From Chrysomallon squamiferum (taxonomy: Eukaryota > Mollusca > Gastropoda > Neomphalida > Peltospiridae), in NCBI GenBank assembly GCA_012295275.1, contig CM022665.1, forward strand, positions 8,792,976-8,856,975: a DNA stretch of 64,000 nucleotides. The letters run 5' to 3'. The notes below the pieces were generated by a model. It searched no databases, was not told where the DNA came from, and saw only the letters and a program-made list of their open reading frames with translations. Shown here in pieces: positions 38,536 through 51,210 of this stretch (the first letter of the stretch is position 1; each line of letters starts with the position of its first letter). Both the position numbers and the translations under genes were made by a program.

Positions 38536-41499
38536 TCTCAGAATATATTTAGACATTAAAAAATGTTTCTATTATAAACTAAAATGGTTCCTTGGTGCTA
38601 GAAGAAGGATTTATTTTAATAGATAATCACAATAATGAAATTCATGTTGACATCACTGAATTCTTGTTTTGTGAAGTTAAAAGAATTAAACAATTCATAG
38701 GCACATTCACCTTAGTGGTATTTGTTATCGAAATAGTTTTTAAATCTCATAGATCTTACAAGTGGTTCCATGACTTGAGTTTATCATACTACACACAAAT
38801 TAAAAATAAATATAAAATTATGATCACAGTGATTAACACAGTTAATACTTTAATGCAAAAGTTTTTATATATGTATATTCAAACTTTATATTTTATAGGT
38901 ATAATTTTTTTAATTTATCTTAATGAAATACCGAATAAAATATAAAATTAGAAAGAAAAGATAATTAATATTATGTTGTTGTTGTTAGTTTATTAATTTA
39001 TTATTAATATTAATTTTTTTTTACATTTATTATTCCTTTTAATTTAAAAATAGGAAGGTTTACAGCATCTGTTATGTAACATAAAATACAGGTCATTCAC
39101 CTTAACTGGAGCAATTGATTCTAGCCCAGTAGTTCACACACAGATCTCTAGTTTCTGGGTTAATGATTGGAACAGTTTGTTTCACTTAATAGAAAGTGTA
39201 AGTTTGTTATATCCACAGGTAAATGTTATTATGTGTCTTATCAGAAGGAGGTTAACTTGTGTAATTCAGAGATGACATTTATGACTTTTTCACTTTGTAA
39301 TAACTAACATGAGCTAATTTTCTTTTGTGTACAAGCAGAGTTAAATATAGATTATTGTATTCTATAATGATAATGCTCTTAGTGCGCCCTTATCTTTTCA
39401 TTAGCCAAAATGTATAGAGGGATATTTCATAACATATCTCTACATAATAATAAGTTGTCTTGTATGTGAAAACCATTAGTTTTATAATTGGGGTTTTTCC
39501 AAACAAATCTAAATTAAATAGGAGGCCCTTAACAGATAGAACTTTAATTCTGAATATGTAATTATGGTTATTAAACTTCATATTATAATGATTGCTTCAG
39601 AGAAAAACCAGAAAAGAATCTTTATAATGGTGACCCAAAGATATTGCAGTGAGATTTCTCAAGTGAAAATACAAGAACTTTTTAAAAATGTTCTTATCTT
39701 ATCATAAATGTGATAAATCTAACCCTGTTTCAAAAGCTGAGTAATGCATTTTTAATATACTTGTAATTTACAAATTTTTCATGGATACCAAAAGCTTAAA
39801 CCACAGCAGCTTGGGCTAGATCAATACTGATGCTATAAAAAAAATTCAGTATGTCAGTATGCAAAGTAGACTGACCATACCAGTAAATGTTTATAAAATT
39901 TATCTTTCTAGATTAACTTTTCTGTAGATAATTCAGGTGGCACATGTTTTGGTCTGGGTCATTTTGAGTAAGCTTTGGGACATGTTTCGTTAGGTTGTTT
40001 CAGCTTGTATTTGTTTTGATCTTTACACTCCTGTCAGTGAGAACATACATAAATATCCAGGGTGATCTTGTAGCATAAGACATATTATTTTTTATTAGTT
40101 GTACTAACACCTACTGTAAATATTGGTCAGTATCTTTATGCAAGTGAGTAAGAAATAGTTCAAACTTAATGGTATTTTAAATATTCATGGATGATTGTGA
40201 AAACTTCTTAACTTGAATATTCACTGACATACTTGATAAAGTATAAGCCAACTATTTATTTGTTAACATTATAAACAGAGTTGCCATTACAAAATACCTG
40301 ATAATCAGTTTCCAGTTTCAAATTTCAAATATGTTAAAACTCTTCTTATTTAATTTTTACACTTAAATGTTTATATTCCTCTTCTTCTAGTTTTAACATT
40401 TAAATGTTAAATTAACTCAAATATAAATTTTTTTTTGCTAAATAAATTTTACTTTCTAATTCATTTATTTAATTTCACAAAGATATCAAAATGTTCCCTG
40501 ATGTCAAAAGACTGAATTTATTTTTCCTCTTCCGAAATTATTCAAGATAACTTATTTTTCATTTGAAAATTTATAGCTTCTATTCTGAGTAAATACTTCT
40601 CTCCTTTAACTGATTTTTTTTATTGCTTATTTCTGAAATCTTGCATTATGCGGTTATCGAAGTCTCTTGAAATTTAAACACTGTAAAGTATAAACTACTG
40701 GTTTAAATTTAGCTTTATTGAAAATTCCCTAATGATAAAATATCTTTTAATATCCTTTACTCTCATACTGAGATTTTCAGTATACTTCATAGATTCTCTT
40801 CAGGTATTTTTGTATTTGTAAACTGATATTTATTAATAACATAATTAAAGTTTTCTTTATCTTTAAGTCATTGGTAAGTTATTTTGACCAAATCATTTTT
40901 TAAAGTAGTTATTATAAATTTATATTAGAATCAATAACTAAAAGGTTTAACTGACCCTCTTAAGAAAATTTTGTTTTTCTATTGGTACTTATTTCTGAAA
41001 TCTGGTAAATTCATTTTTGAAAATCCTGGTTCAAATTCTCTTGTATTTTGAAAAGTAATCAAATTGTCTAAACACAAGATTTATTTTGTTATATAATCAT
41101 CAGATAGCTGGCTGCAATTGGGATGTCTTATTTCATCAGTCTGAAGAATGAAATTATCAACTTTGAAACACACCTGTTTACCTTTATATCTAGATATTAT
41201 TTTCTTTTGAATATGGGTTTGGCATCCACAGTTTTGACCAGCTGTGGTTCAAGAATATTTCTTTAGATATTACAGTCCAACACACTGTTTACTAGAATAC
41301 TGTAGTCAGGATAATTTGCATGGATTTCAGTGATTCTTAGCAGTACCTGTTGGTAGGATTTCAACTGATTATAAGTTAAAATAGTGTCTTTTTATATGTG
41401 AGTCCTGAGCGGACCTGGAACCATAAATATCGATGGATAAAGTATATTAACTGAACTGTAGTTACAAAATACTTTCTCTATCCTTGTGAATTCTTTCCA

Positions 41500-42693
41500 A
41501 CTGTACCTATGGTTATGTTCTCTTTTTATTTGGTAATCCATGAAACAGCAAAAATCAGCTATCTTGTTTCAAATTGCTAATGGCCATGTTTAAATTTTTC
41601 TGTATCCTTCATGATAAGATATATATCTCTTAAGTTGAAATACTGCCGATCTGGTTTACATTTTCTTAAATTATTATGACAGATTATCTTGAACAGAATC
41701 CATCACTACATTTTGTTTCTGTAACCCAGTATGCTACAGATAAATATAAAAATCTTATTTTGAAATATAGAGCCCATATTTTATTTTTCATCTACTCATA
41801 AGATGTTTTATCAGACTCCTGTGCTGTTTAAAATTTATTGTACCTAATTTATTTTATTTTATTTTATTTTATTTTTTTTTTTATTATTTTATTTTAATTG
41901 TTTGTATTTGGGGTGTTTTGGGGGTATTTTTTTAAGAACTGGAACAGTTACTACTTTATATTAATGCAATCTATTTCACTGTAGGAAAAAAAAAATATAT
42001 ATATATATAACTGAAAAAGTAATATTTGAAAATTATTTGATGTGCAGAATGTAAAAACAAATCAATTACCTTATTGTTAGCAAGTTATCATTAACTTAAA
42101 ATTTGTTGTTTTGTCTCATACATACTTAAATCTAGGTTTATCGTGTATTTTTGGGTGGGGTTTTGTATTAGTTTAGCTACCATACTTATTATTTCATGAC
42201 CTTGTACATTGCAGTAAAAGTCAGTCTTATTACCAAAATAAAACATAAAATTCAGTTTCGATGTTACATCTTAATATATCCTAACTTACTATGATCAGTT
42301 ATTTTTACATTAAAATATTAAATGTTCTTCTTTTATGAGCTAATTTTTCTGAATCTTTCTCTACTTATTGTTTTAATAACATGATTTATTGCATATACTA
42401 TCACATTTTATCCTCAGAATATAATTATGATGTTTCAGACTGCCTAAACTCCAGTTTAAAAGTTACTGTGTCCTAACTTATCATGATAAAAATGATCTTA
42501 TAAATTTAAATATTGTTTGATCTCAGATATAAATTTTCCTGAATCTATCAAATAAATATTACTTTCTCTTTCTGTATCCTGGTAACACTGCATGAATACA
42601 AAGTCCAGACTTTTTTTTTTTTTTTTACACTGTGTAACTCACAGATTGATTTTCTTTAAATGATTATTTTTATTTTCACAGAATGGTTTTTTT

Positions 42694-42730
<37 letters not shown>

Positions 42731-42900
42731 TAACAGAAGATTAAACAAGTTTAACAGTATAAATTCCAAGCATGAAAGTTTCCTGTGTCTTATGTTATTG
42801 AGGATAGGTTCTTTTTAACTGATCCTTTAGTAGTTTCCTACTGTAACCTGGTACACTGCATTTACATTTGACATGTCTTGACATTGCCTCTGGGTTTCTT
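41500..42900. repeat. old tandem repeats, unit about 190-200 bp
   Basis: Units share CCTAACTTA-(C/T)ATGAT near the start, TTTTTCTGAATCT-TCT in the middle and TGTA(A/T)CCTGGTA-A-TGCAT at the end. The clearest are at about 42,277, 42,468 and 42,726. Earlier units are faint. Confidence 0.45.
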
Positions 42901-43389
42901 ATCTAATCAGTGTCAAGAAAGACTGCCTTATTTTTTAAGTAATGATCACTCACAATAATGAGTTTTTTCCTGGTTTTTGAAATATTCATTTTATTAATGT
43001 CATCTTTTTTGTAAAAAATAGTTTCTTATAGAAACTTTTTTTGTATTTTTTCTTACTGAATCTAGATAATATTTATAGACAATAAACAAAATATTTTTTT
43101 AAAATAATTTTTGTTAACAAGACATGACATAACACAAATAAAAACTAATAAAATAAATGAATAAATTATGTTAGTGGATAAAAGACTACCAATTACTTAA
43201 TCCTTTAACTTTTTTTTCAACCTTTGTAATGATGTTGTAAATAAGTAAATTGAGAAATACAACTAAACTGAACGATCGATAAACTTATGTAAAGAATGTA
43301 TTAACCAAAAAATGTCTGTGTACTTTCAAAGAAGTCTTAGCTGTAAATTATTCAAATTATTAAATGTTTAATAATATTTTAAAAAGTTA

Positions 43390-43980
43390 TGCATGCTATA
43401 CGCATATTTCTGCGCAGACACGTGATATGTTAGGTTCATCTTCTCTCTGCTGTCGGTTATTTGATAAAACACGTCACTTCATTCTGTGTCACTTTTCTTC
43501 TACTCTCTTTCAACTTGTGCAAGTGCTGCATATCACTCACAGATTCACAGGATAATCACTTAAAAAAAGAGACTGCACCCGACTAGGAAGTATCGTGCAC
43601 CCATGTGTAAAAAGCAACAGAAAGTGACTTTTTCAAATACTTAACAAAATCTACTCAGTTCTACAGCCATTCTGTTTGCATTGACCTTTTTTTATTTTTT
43701 ATTTTTTTTTATTTCCAAACGAAAGCACAAAAAGCTCACGTGACTGGGGTCAACCCTGCCTGCACTATCTGGTGCAGTGTACACATGTATATGTGCAGTT
43801 GGAGTAATGGCTGCACAGTTGTGTCTGGGACTGGGCTCTGATGCTGGGGACTAAGACAGACAGGTCCCACATCTGTCAGCACCCATACCTGCACATCATA
43901 GGAACTGAATGACAGATTGTCCATCAAGGTATGTAAGTTAAGCTAGCAGACAGAGCCAGCTAGCCAGACAGTTCTGTTTG
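43390..43980 (+). promoter_or_regulatory. less AT-rich island with E-boxes and a strong donor
   Basis: Two CACGTG E-boxes (43,419-43,424 and 43,737-43,742) and an ACGTCA CRE-like core (43,471) lie in a stretch with more CpG than its surroundings. It ends in the strong donor CATCAAG|GTATGT (43,928/43,929). A short frame ATG ACA GAT TGT CCA TCA (43,909) ends in phase 2, which fits exon B, but its start context is poor and a stop (TGA) stands directly before it. A candidate promoter with a mostly non-coding first exon; Met424 in exon B could then serve as start. Confidence 0.3.
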
Positions 43981-45899
43981 TGTCTCTGCTGCCCTCAATT
44001 TCAACATGCTGGCAGACAGCCAGTTTATTTTAGGTTATGAAGCAACTAGATTAAACAGTCTATTTATATTGCTCTGATAGTGGTAATGTTGTACTGTTAG
44101 CTGCATTGCTTTTTATTTCTTGTCATTTTACAGACATGTCTGGGTTTTAAAAAAAAAAAAATTGTTTAGGTTTTTTTACATGTACTGACTGTAAAACATA
44201 CAAGTTGTGCATTGAAATATCAGCCATATTTTTTTTACCACTATTATGTAATATGGCGTGGTTTCATTGTCCTCGACCTTGTGGTAACTGCATATTTTGC
44301 ACTTGGCAGATGAGAAACTGTACTCAAGAGTGTTTGCAGACATAAGGCAAAAGGCATGCATTTCTTTAACCCACAGAAATATTAAAATTTAAAAAGAAAG
44401 AAAAAAAAAAAAAAAGAATTAAAAAAATGAACAGATTAATATAGATAATTAAGAAAATTAATTATTTCTCAAAGATCCTATGATAACTGTTTATGTGATG
44501 AAATCTCAAACTCCTGGGTTGCTGTTTTGTTTTCACACAACAAAAATATACATACAGTTGTCCTCATCCTAAGCCGCTCATTTGCAAAGTATTTTTTATA
44601 AACATTGAGTGATAACACTGCAAAGTAGGAAATCAATTTTTTAACAGTATAATTCATGCACATTCCTAACTGTTGTACCAAAATTCAGAATTTAATGATT
44701 TTTGGTTCAGTAATATCGCTGAACGGAGATTTAAATAATCAACAATATATATATTGTAAGTTTATTAGCTATCATGTGTGGAATATTACCAGATACTGTT
44801 AATGCTATAAAATTTAAACAAATTACACATAAATTTTACTTGCTCCAGTTTTTCAACATTTAATTTCTTAATTAAAATTAAATTCTAAATATAATTTGAA
44901 TTAAGATATGCTATCTGTTATAACCGTTTCTTCTGACAAAAATATTTACATTTAACTAGAAATACAACAAATATAAAACAGAGTAACTGTATCAATGTCT
45001 GACAGTTTCTTTTGCTAGAAAATACTTTTGATTAAACAATTTATTTTAAAAATGTAAGCTGCACCATTTTCTAAAATTTAAATTTGGTACAGAATGATGG
45101 AAATTTATGAAACACAGTTTGAAATGATAGAAACTGACTTAAAAACAATTAATAATATTCCATAAAGTCATTATAAGTTAGGCTTTTAAAATAATGGAGA
45201 ATAAGTTATCTCTCTTTGACTGAACTCTCAGATTGTTTACTAGACTTGCTTGAAGAAATTCTTGATGTAAGCTAGGTTAAAATTGCACACTCCTACACCC
45301 ACGCAGTAATTACAGAATCTGTTACTATTATTATATACATCACCAGATCACACTGGTTGTAATTGTAATAGAATTTACTTGTCTTGAATGTAAAACAATG
45401 ATAGTTATTTTATTACAAATTATATCTCTTTATAGTTGTTAACTGAAATTAACAGATTATGTGTCGAAGATTCTGTTGTCATAAGTTCAGTCTCTGAAAT
45501 AATTTGTTTCCCCATATATGTATATAATATATATTTTTTTAACTTCAGTTTTTTCAAAATTCAAGATTATGTTTATCCTGTTTTCATTCATTAACACTTA
45601 TGTAAACCGTATTTGTTGCTAAATACTATTTTTTTATTATTATAATTGTTATTTATTTATTTGTGTATTGTTGTTATATATTTTTTAAGTATCTAAATGG
45701 AAAAGTATAATTGTGTCTCTGTCAGAATTGGCTAAATAGCTGTGCATTTTAAAAAGGTTCAGATTGTTAATTTTTTTAAACTTTTCAGTGAATACATATG
45801 AAATTAATGTGACCTACAGTTTCTAGCTGATATTTGTATTTCCTAAAATATTTTCAGGTTTGTTAGCATTTATATATTACACTAAGTAATGTGTTTTAT

Positions 45900-46700
45900 G
45901 GTTATTAAATCGTTATTTTAGCATGTTAGCTCTTGTTAAGTAACTGTTTTACTGTGATGACTTGTGAAGTAATTTAGTTTGCTCTATTAACTGTTATGAA
46001 GTTATTTATTTTGTCATGTTAGTTATTGTTAAGTAACTATTTTATCAAGTTAATTATTGTAACTATTTTATCAAGTTAATTATTGTAACTATTTTACCAA
46101 GTCAGCTTGTGAAGTAAACTTTTTTGCCATGTTAACTTTCATGAAGCAATAGATTTTGCTATGCTAACTTGTGAAATAATCTATTTTGCCACCTTAACTG
46201 CTATGAAGAAACTTATTTTATTCTGTTAAAATTATGAAGTTATTTATCATGTTAACAGTACAAAAGATCTTTTACTCTGTTGTGAAGATTCTTATGTTAA
46301 TAGCAGTAAAATTATTTATTTTATATTAAATGTGGTGAAGAACATAGTTTATGTTAACTGCGTGAAATCACTTATTAAGTTAAGAATAGCAAAATATTTT
46401 ATTTTATCATGTTAACTTATTATGAAATTACTTATGTTATCAATATTAACAAGTTACATATTTTATGAGGTTAATAAATATTGTGAAGTAACATTTTTAT
46501 CATGTTAACAGTTGTGAAGTAACTACTTTTATCATGAGAAATTATTCATCAGGTTAACTGTTGTGTAGTTATCTCCATTTTAACCACCGTGAAGTTATGT
46601 GTTATTTTAACAGTAGGAAAGCTGTTGTTTTTTTCTGTTGTGAAGTTACTTACTTTGTCATGTTAATTGTTAAATAAGCTGTTTTATAATGTTAACTGAT
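45900..46700. repeat. tandem repeat, unit about 35-45 bp, about 18 copies
   Basis: The pattern TTGTGAAGTAA, CT-TTTTATTTTGTCATGTTA and ACTG recurs from about 45,905 to 46,690. A 30-bp subrepeat (TAATTATTGTAACTATTTTA) is nearly perfect at 46,045-46,105. Confidence 0.8.
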
Positions 46701-47089
46701 GCAGAAAGGAACACTAAAATGCCATTTTGATGTTCAGATGAGATTATAAATAACTCTTTTCTACTGGTGTGCATGCATTTGTTATCTAATACATTATTTC
46801 TGAAATCATTATAATACAGGTTTGAAATGTAAACCACACAAAAGTTTTGTACACAAACATATATTGTGCACATGTGTGCATGTATATATCAGTGTTCATG
46901 TACTCATTTCATAAAAGAAACAGGATGAAGGTACACAACAAGGCAGTTTCTGCCTCAGCTTTTGTTGGCTGCTGTTTGTTTTTTGTTTGTTTTTTCAAAT
47001 TACATAAGAAGTAGTTTGATTTATACTCTACTATATTTATCATCTGTGAGAATGTGTGACCTACTGTGCATAAGAATGTGAAAACGATG

Positions 47090-47340
47090 TGGTAGTATTG
47101 ATGTTGGTGTCCTCACTCTATGGGTCACTGACTGGAAAACTCTGTCACTGGTGCAGTCAGTCGATAGCGTGTATGCAGTCTAGGGCCACTAATGCACTAC
47201 ACTGTATTGTATTGATGTCTGTCTGTGTACAAGATGCATTAGCTTCCTAATGCTCTGTTTGCCACACTGAATCATGACAAGTTGCACATGAATGGAGCAT
47301 GGAACAAAAACGTATGTGGCAAGACTAGGTGGGTAAGTGA
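47090..47340 (+). other. less AT-rich island with strong donor-like site
   Basis: The stretch ends in AGGTGG|GTAAGT (47,332/47,333). An ATG at 47,292 leads 13 codons to this donor in phase 2, which would fit exon B, but ATGs in the other two frames are also open to it, so this is weak. It could be an alternative leader exon or a chance donor. Confidence 0.2.
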
Positions 47341-48639
47341 AATTTATGAAAACATGGTACTTTGTTATGTAGTATAAAGAATGCTCACCTGATGGGATGG
47401 AAGGTTCATACTTAAATTGAAAAATTTCATATTTCAGCAAATGTCTGATGAAAAAAAAAAATTTGTTTAGAAAAAGTATTATTCTGTGTCTGGTGAGATT
47501 TTGTATTAGACTGGCTTTTTTTGCACAATCTGTAACACGTATTATTGCTGTTGTTCCTTTGACTATTATTGTTGTTGTTATTATTATTACTGGAGATACA
47601 GATATGTCTATAATCATATATTTATCATTAATAACATCTTTACAATTATCACAATTATTATTATTATCATTAATTTTGTTGTTATTACTTTTACTATTCT
47701 TGTTGCCATTTTTGTATCATTTCTTCATTTTAAGTAACTCATGACTCAGTCATTTTTAATAATGTTTTAAATTGATTTTTCATCTGAGACTTTATTGCAT
47801 TTTGTACCCAACTCTGTTAGAGGTAATTCTTGTACTTGCTGGAACCATTAGTCTTACTGGCACAGTTGTATTTCCGTTGCAAAATAACTCCAGGTGTTCT
47901 AACTGATTTCACAATGAATGACCTGAATAGTGTACAAATTGTCTTACAAGAAAAGATAGATCTGACCTAATGACTCTATTTGCAGTAAAGATAACATCTT
48001 AACTATGGTAATAATGGTTGTGATGTTCATATAATGATACTGCAGCTATTAGATGTCAAATCATATTATGTGGCAGACACGATGAGATCACATTAATATC
48101 AGAAAGATATCCCATTTGTTACAAATAAAATAAATACTGGATTTCCATGGCCTCTGGAATATTGTGGAAAATGCTGTTTATTCTTGAATCATGTTAAAAA
48201 GTCCTGGATTTTCTTCAGTTAATTATATATATCCCTAAAGATTTTCATATTTTCTACAGCCATTAGTATGGTTTTTATTTCATTTCTAATTTATGCCATT
48301 GTCTAGTCAGTGGTAACAAATATTTTACTGTTTAAATTATCCACCAGACTTTTATACATGTGTTGTTATTTATAAATTTCTGTTTTAGTAAAGTTTTTTT
48401 TTAAATTTTATTATTATTATTATTATTTTAATTTTATTTATTTTAAAAAAAAAAAAAAAGAAGAAAAATCATTATATTTTCTTAAATTGTGAATAACCTG
48501 GAAAATGATAATCAAAACATGGATGAAATATGAAATTATTTTTAAACAATTTTAAAAACATCAGTTATCATTGTCCTTGTCAATATTTTAAATGAAGGTA
48601 ATCCTGTGGCTCCAACCATAATGACTGGCTTAACAATGG

Positions 48640-48800
48640 TTTTCTCTAGCTTAGTGGGTAGATCGTTGGTCTGGGTTATGGGATCAGTCTTTTATTGATC
48701 ACATTTTGGACTATTTCTCATTCCAGCCATTATCTCCACAAAAGGTATATAAAACAATCTGGTAAGTACTGCCCTGTCTATGACAAGGTGAATTTCAAAG
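48640..48800 (+). mobile_element. mollusc-type SINE with tRNA-like head
   Basis: The head reads CTAGCTTAGTGGGTAGATCG and on to TTATGGGATCAGTC, like tRNA box A and box B. It is followed by GGACTATTTCTCATTCCAGC, ACAAAAGGTATAT and GTAAGTACTGCCCTGTCTAT. These blocks match in order the SINE body (GGGCTATTTCTCGTTCCAGC, AAAGGCCGTGGTATGTGCT, CCTGTCTGTGGG). It is the most complete copy in the window. Confidence 0.65.
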
Positions 48801-49895
48801 ATATCATATTACTGAGCAGTAAGAATTGTTCATGAATGATGAAATGATGATTAAAAGAAAATAATAATAATAAAATAATTTAATAAATTAAATTGAAAAA
48901 ACAACAACAAGCCCAGTGGATTTCAAATTCATATTGAAGTATTGCAGTGTTGTTTAAGCTGACATACATTTGTGATTCTTCTGACAATGCTAGAATAAAT
49001 CAGAGCAAATTAATGCATCCTGTATGCTGTTCCCTCATTACCCCAAAAATTACAACATTTAACTGTACTTTTTTGTTGTTATACTTTGTTATTAATAAAG
49101 ATTGGATGGCAAAAAGAAGAACTAATACATTAACTTGAAGTATTTAGACTATTTCTTTGAATCACCCAAGGTACATTTTAACCCTAACTGAATTGGACAT
49201 AGCCTTGCAAGATTTGCTGAAACAGGATAAATTTGCCTTAAGCAAGCAAAGAATTGGGTAAATTCATCAAATTATACTTAACATCATGACATGTGCCAAT
49301 TTAGCTTCTTTTTTTTTTTTTTCCATTTTTTTTTCATTAGGAAGTCATAAATAATGTCAAAAAAAAAAAAAAAAAAAAAAAAATGAAAATAATAATAATA
49401 ATAATAATTTTTTTGTTTTCTGTTTCCATCCCAGATTATTCAGAAGAGTGTTTCTGTTTTAGTTATTTGTTTTGACTTGGAATTATTTATTATAGGCCTT
49501 CATAGTAGAAAGTGGGTAAAAAAATTAATATTTCACTAAAATATTTTTGTTATTTACCATAACATTAAATTATGTATTATACTTTTATAACAGAAAATAG
49601 GTTTAAAAATATATTTTATGCCTAAATATTACATTTTTTTAAATTATTTTTTTGAAAATCAAATTAAAGATACTTTTATGGTAGAAAGCAGGTAAAAGAA
49701 TAAATATTATGCTCAGATAATTTATTTCTTTTAACATCAGATTATAGATAATTTTACTATAGAAAGCTTGTGGGGTGGGGGAATCAATAAAAAAAATATA
49801 TATGTGTACTTTCTGTAATTTTTATTTTTATTTTTATTTTTTTTATTATTTTTTTTTAAATCTTAAAAAAAGAAAAGAAGGAAGTCACTAGAAAG

Positions 49896-49909
49896 GTTAC
49901 TATAGCAAC
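49896..49909. promoter_or_regulatory. X-box palindrome (RFX-type)
   Basis: GTTACTATAGCAAC fits the RFX consensus GTHNYYATRRNAAC at every fixed position. It is embedded in AT-rich sequence with no other recognised site. Confidence 0.3.
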
Positions 49910-50208
49910 CCAGTCAACAAACAAAAACAACTAAATCACTTGAGTTTTAGTGTACATAATTAAGATTAATAATTAAATTGTACCAAATAATTTAATTTTT
50001 TGTTGATTACCCTACTTTTTCTATAATATTTGGAAAAAATGAATCAAAACATAAAAATATTTTTCTTTTTTAGTTTTTTTTTAATCATAGCTATAGTCTT
50101 TTACTTAGAAACTGTGAATTTACTTGTTTGGTATTTGGTGGAATTGAATGTTTGTAAAAATTGTTACATGTATGAAAATATATTTGATATTTAATAGCTG
50201 ATCAACAG

Positions 50209-50210
<2 letters not shown>

Positions 50211-50251
<41 letters not shown>
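50211..50251. repeat. (TTA)n microsatellite
   Basis: About 13 TTA units. Confidence 0.95.
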
Positions 50252-50634
50252 TTATTATTTGTTTTTATTTTTTATTTTAATTGATTTAAAAAATATATAT
50301 TTGTGTATTTGTTTATTTATTTATTTATTTTGTTGTTTAATTCTTGTTTAATTGTTGTTTAGTAACCTATGTTAGGTCACTTATTTCAGTAAATGCTTCA
50401 TCAATACACAAAAAAACATTAACAGATTGATCTATATTTTGAACAATATACTTTTGTAAGATTACAAGTAACCCATTATTTTTCTTTGTTTTGTTCTCAG
50501 AAGTATGATTTCAGTAATGAAATATTTTTTCTCTGTTGAATTCTTTATCTAAAAAAACATTTTAAAGTATTTATTTATAGTGAAAATAAAAAAATATTAA
50601 CCTTTTTGGACTTAAAATCTACATAATGTGATAA

Positions 50635-50765
50635 TAGGTTATGGTTCAGTGGTTATATGGCTTGCCTGGAACATCTCATCTGTAGGATGAGTTCCATTTT
50701 CTTTACAGTTTAAAAAAAAAAAAAATTATTTCCCATTCTGACCAAAAACCATTGGATTCCAGTAT
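50635..50765 (+). mobile_element. decayed SINE, tRNA-like head
   Basis: A head like GGTTCAGTGGTTATATGGCT (box A) and GGATGAGTTCCA (box B) is followed, after an A tract, by TTATTTCCCATTCTGACCA, which corresponds to the CTATTTCTCGTTCCAGCCA block of the SINE body. Confidence 0.45.
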
Positions 50766-51019
50766 ACTGACATGATTAAAATTCTGACAATCCTGAATTG
50801 AATGTGAATATGAAAGTGTTTATACTTACTAAGTCACCTAGTACACATTTAATGGTTCACCTATGGCTCTGAATAATTTTATGATGGTGATTAAGTAATT
50901 ACCTTTATGATGTTGGTTTTAGATGGCCTACAGATTTATCAAAGTTGACATATATATTTTATATATATATATTTTTTATTTTTTTGTATATGTTTTGATA
51001 TGTCATGTACATATGTGTG

Positions 51020-51210
51020 TGTTGTGTGCTTTCTTTTCTAACATGTGTTGTAAATAAAATCTCCTTTGGTGCTAATTTAAAAGAGTAGATTATGGAATGG
51101 CAGAAGTATGTTCTCTTTCTTATATCATCACTAATCACAGACTGTGTATTTTAACATAAATTTATTACTCATTATTTGAAAATGTTCTGAGTTGTCATTA
51201 AACGTGTTCA
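51020..51210 (+). mobile_element. 3' part of a mollusc-type SINE
   Basis: Blocks in order: GTGTGCTTTCTTTTCTAACA, TAAATAAAATCTCCTTTGGT, GCTAATTTAAAAGAGTAG and ATTATGGAATGGCAGAAGTA, then AAATGTTCTGAGTTGTCATT. These correspond to the second half and tail of the SINE (ATATAAAAGATCCCTTGCT, GCTAATCGGAAAGAGTAG, CCCATGAAGTGGCGAC, AAATGTGTTGAGTGCGTCGT). Confidence 0.6.

Noticed and set aside
38592-38945. 117-codon open frame on the + strand
   Set aside because: No recognisable domain, Ile/Phe/Lys-rich composition as expected of AT-rich non-coding DNA, and a length that chance can give in 64 kb on both strands.
47189-47617. 142-codon open frame on the - strand
   Set aside because: Low-complexity Ile/Thr start from an ATT-type repeat, no domain recognised, and it covers an island better explained on the + strand.
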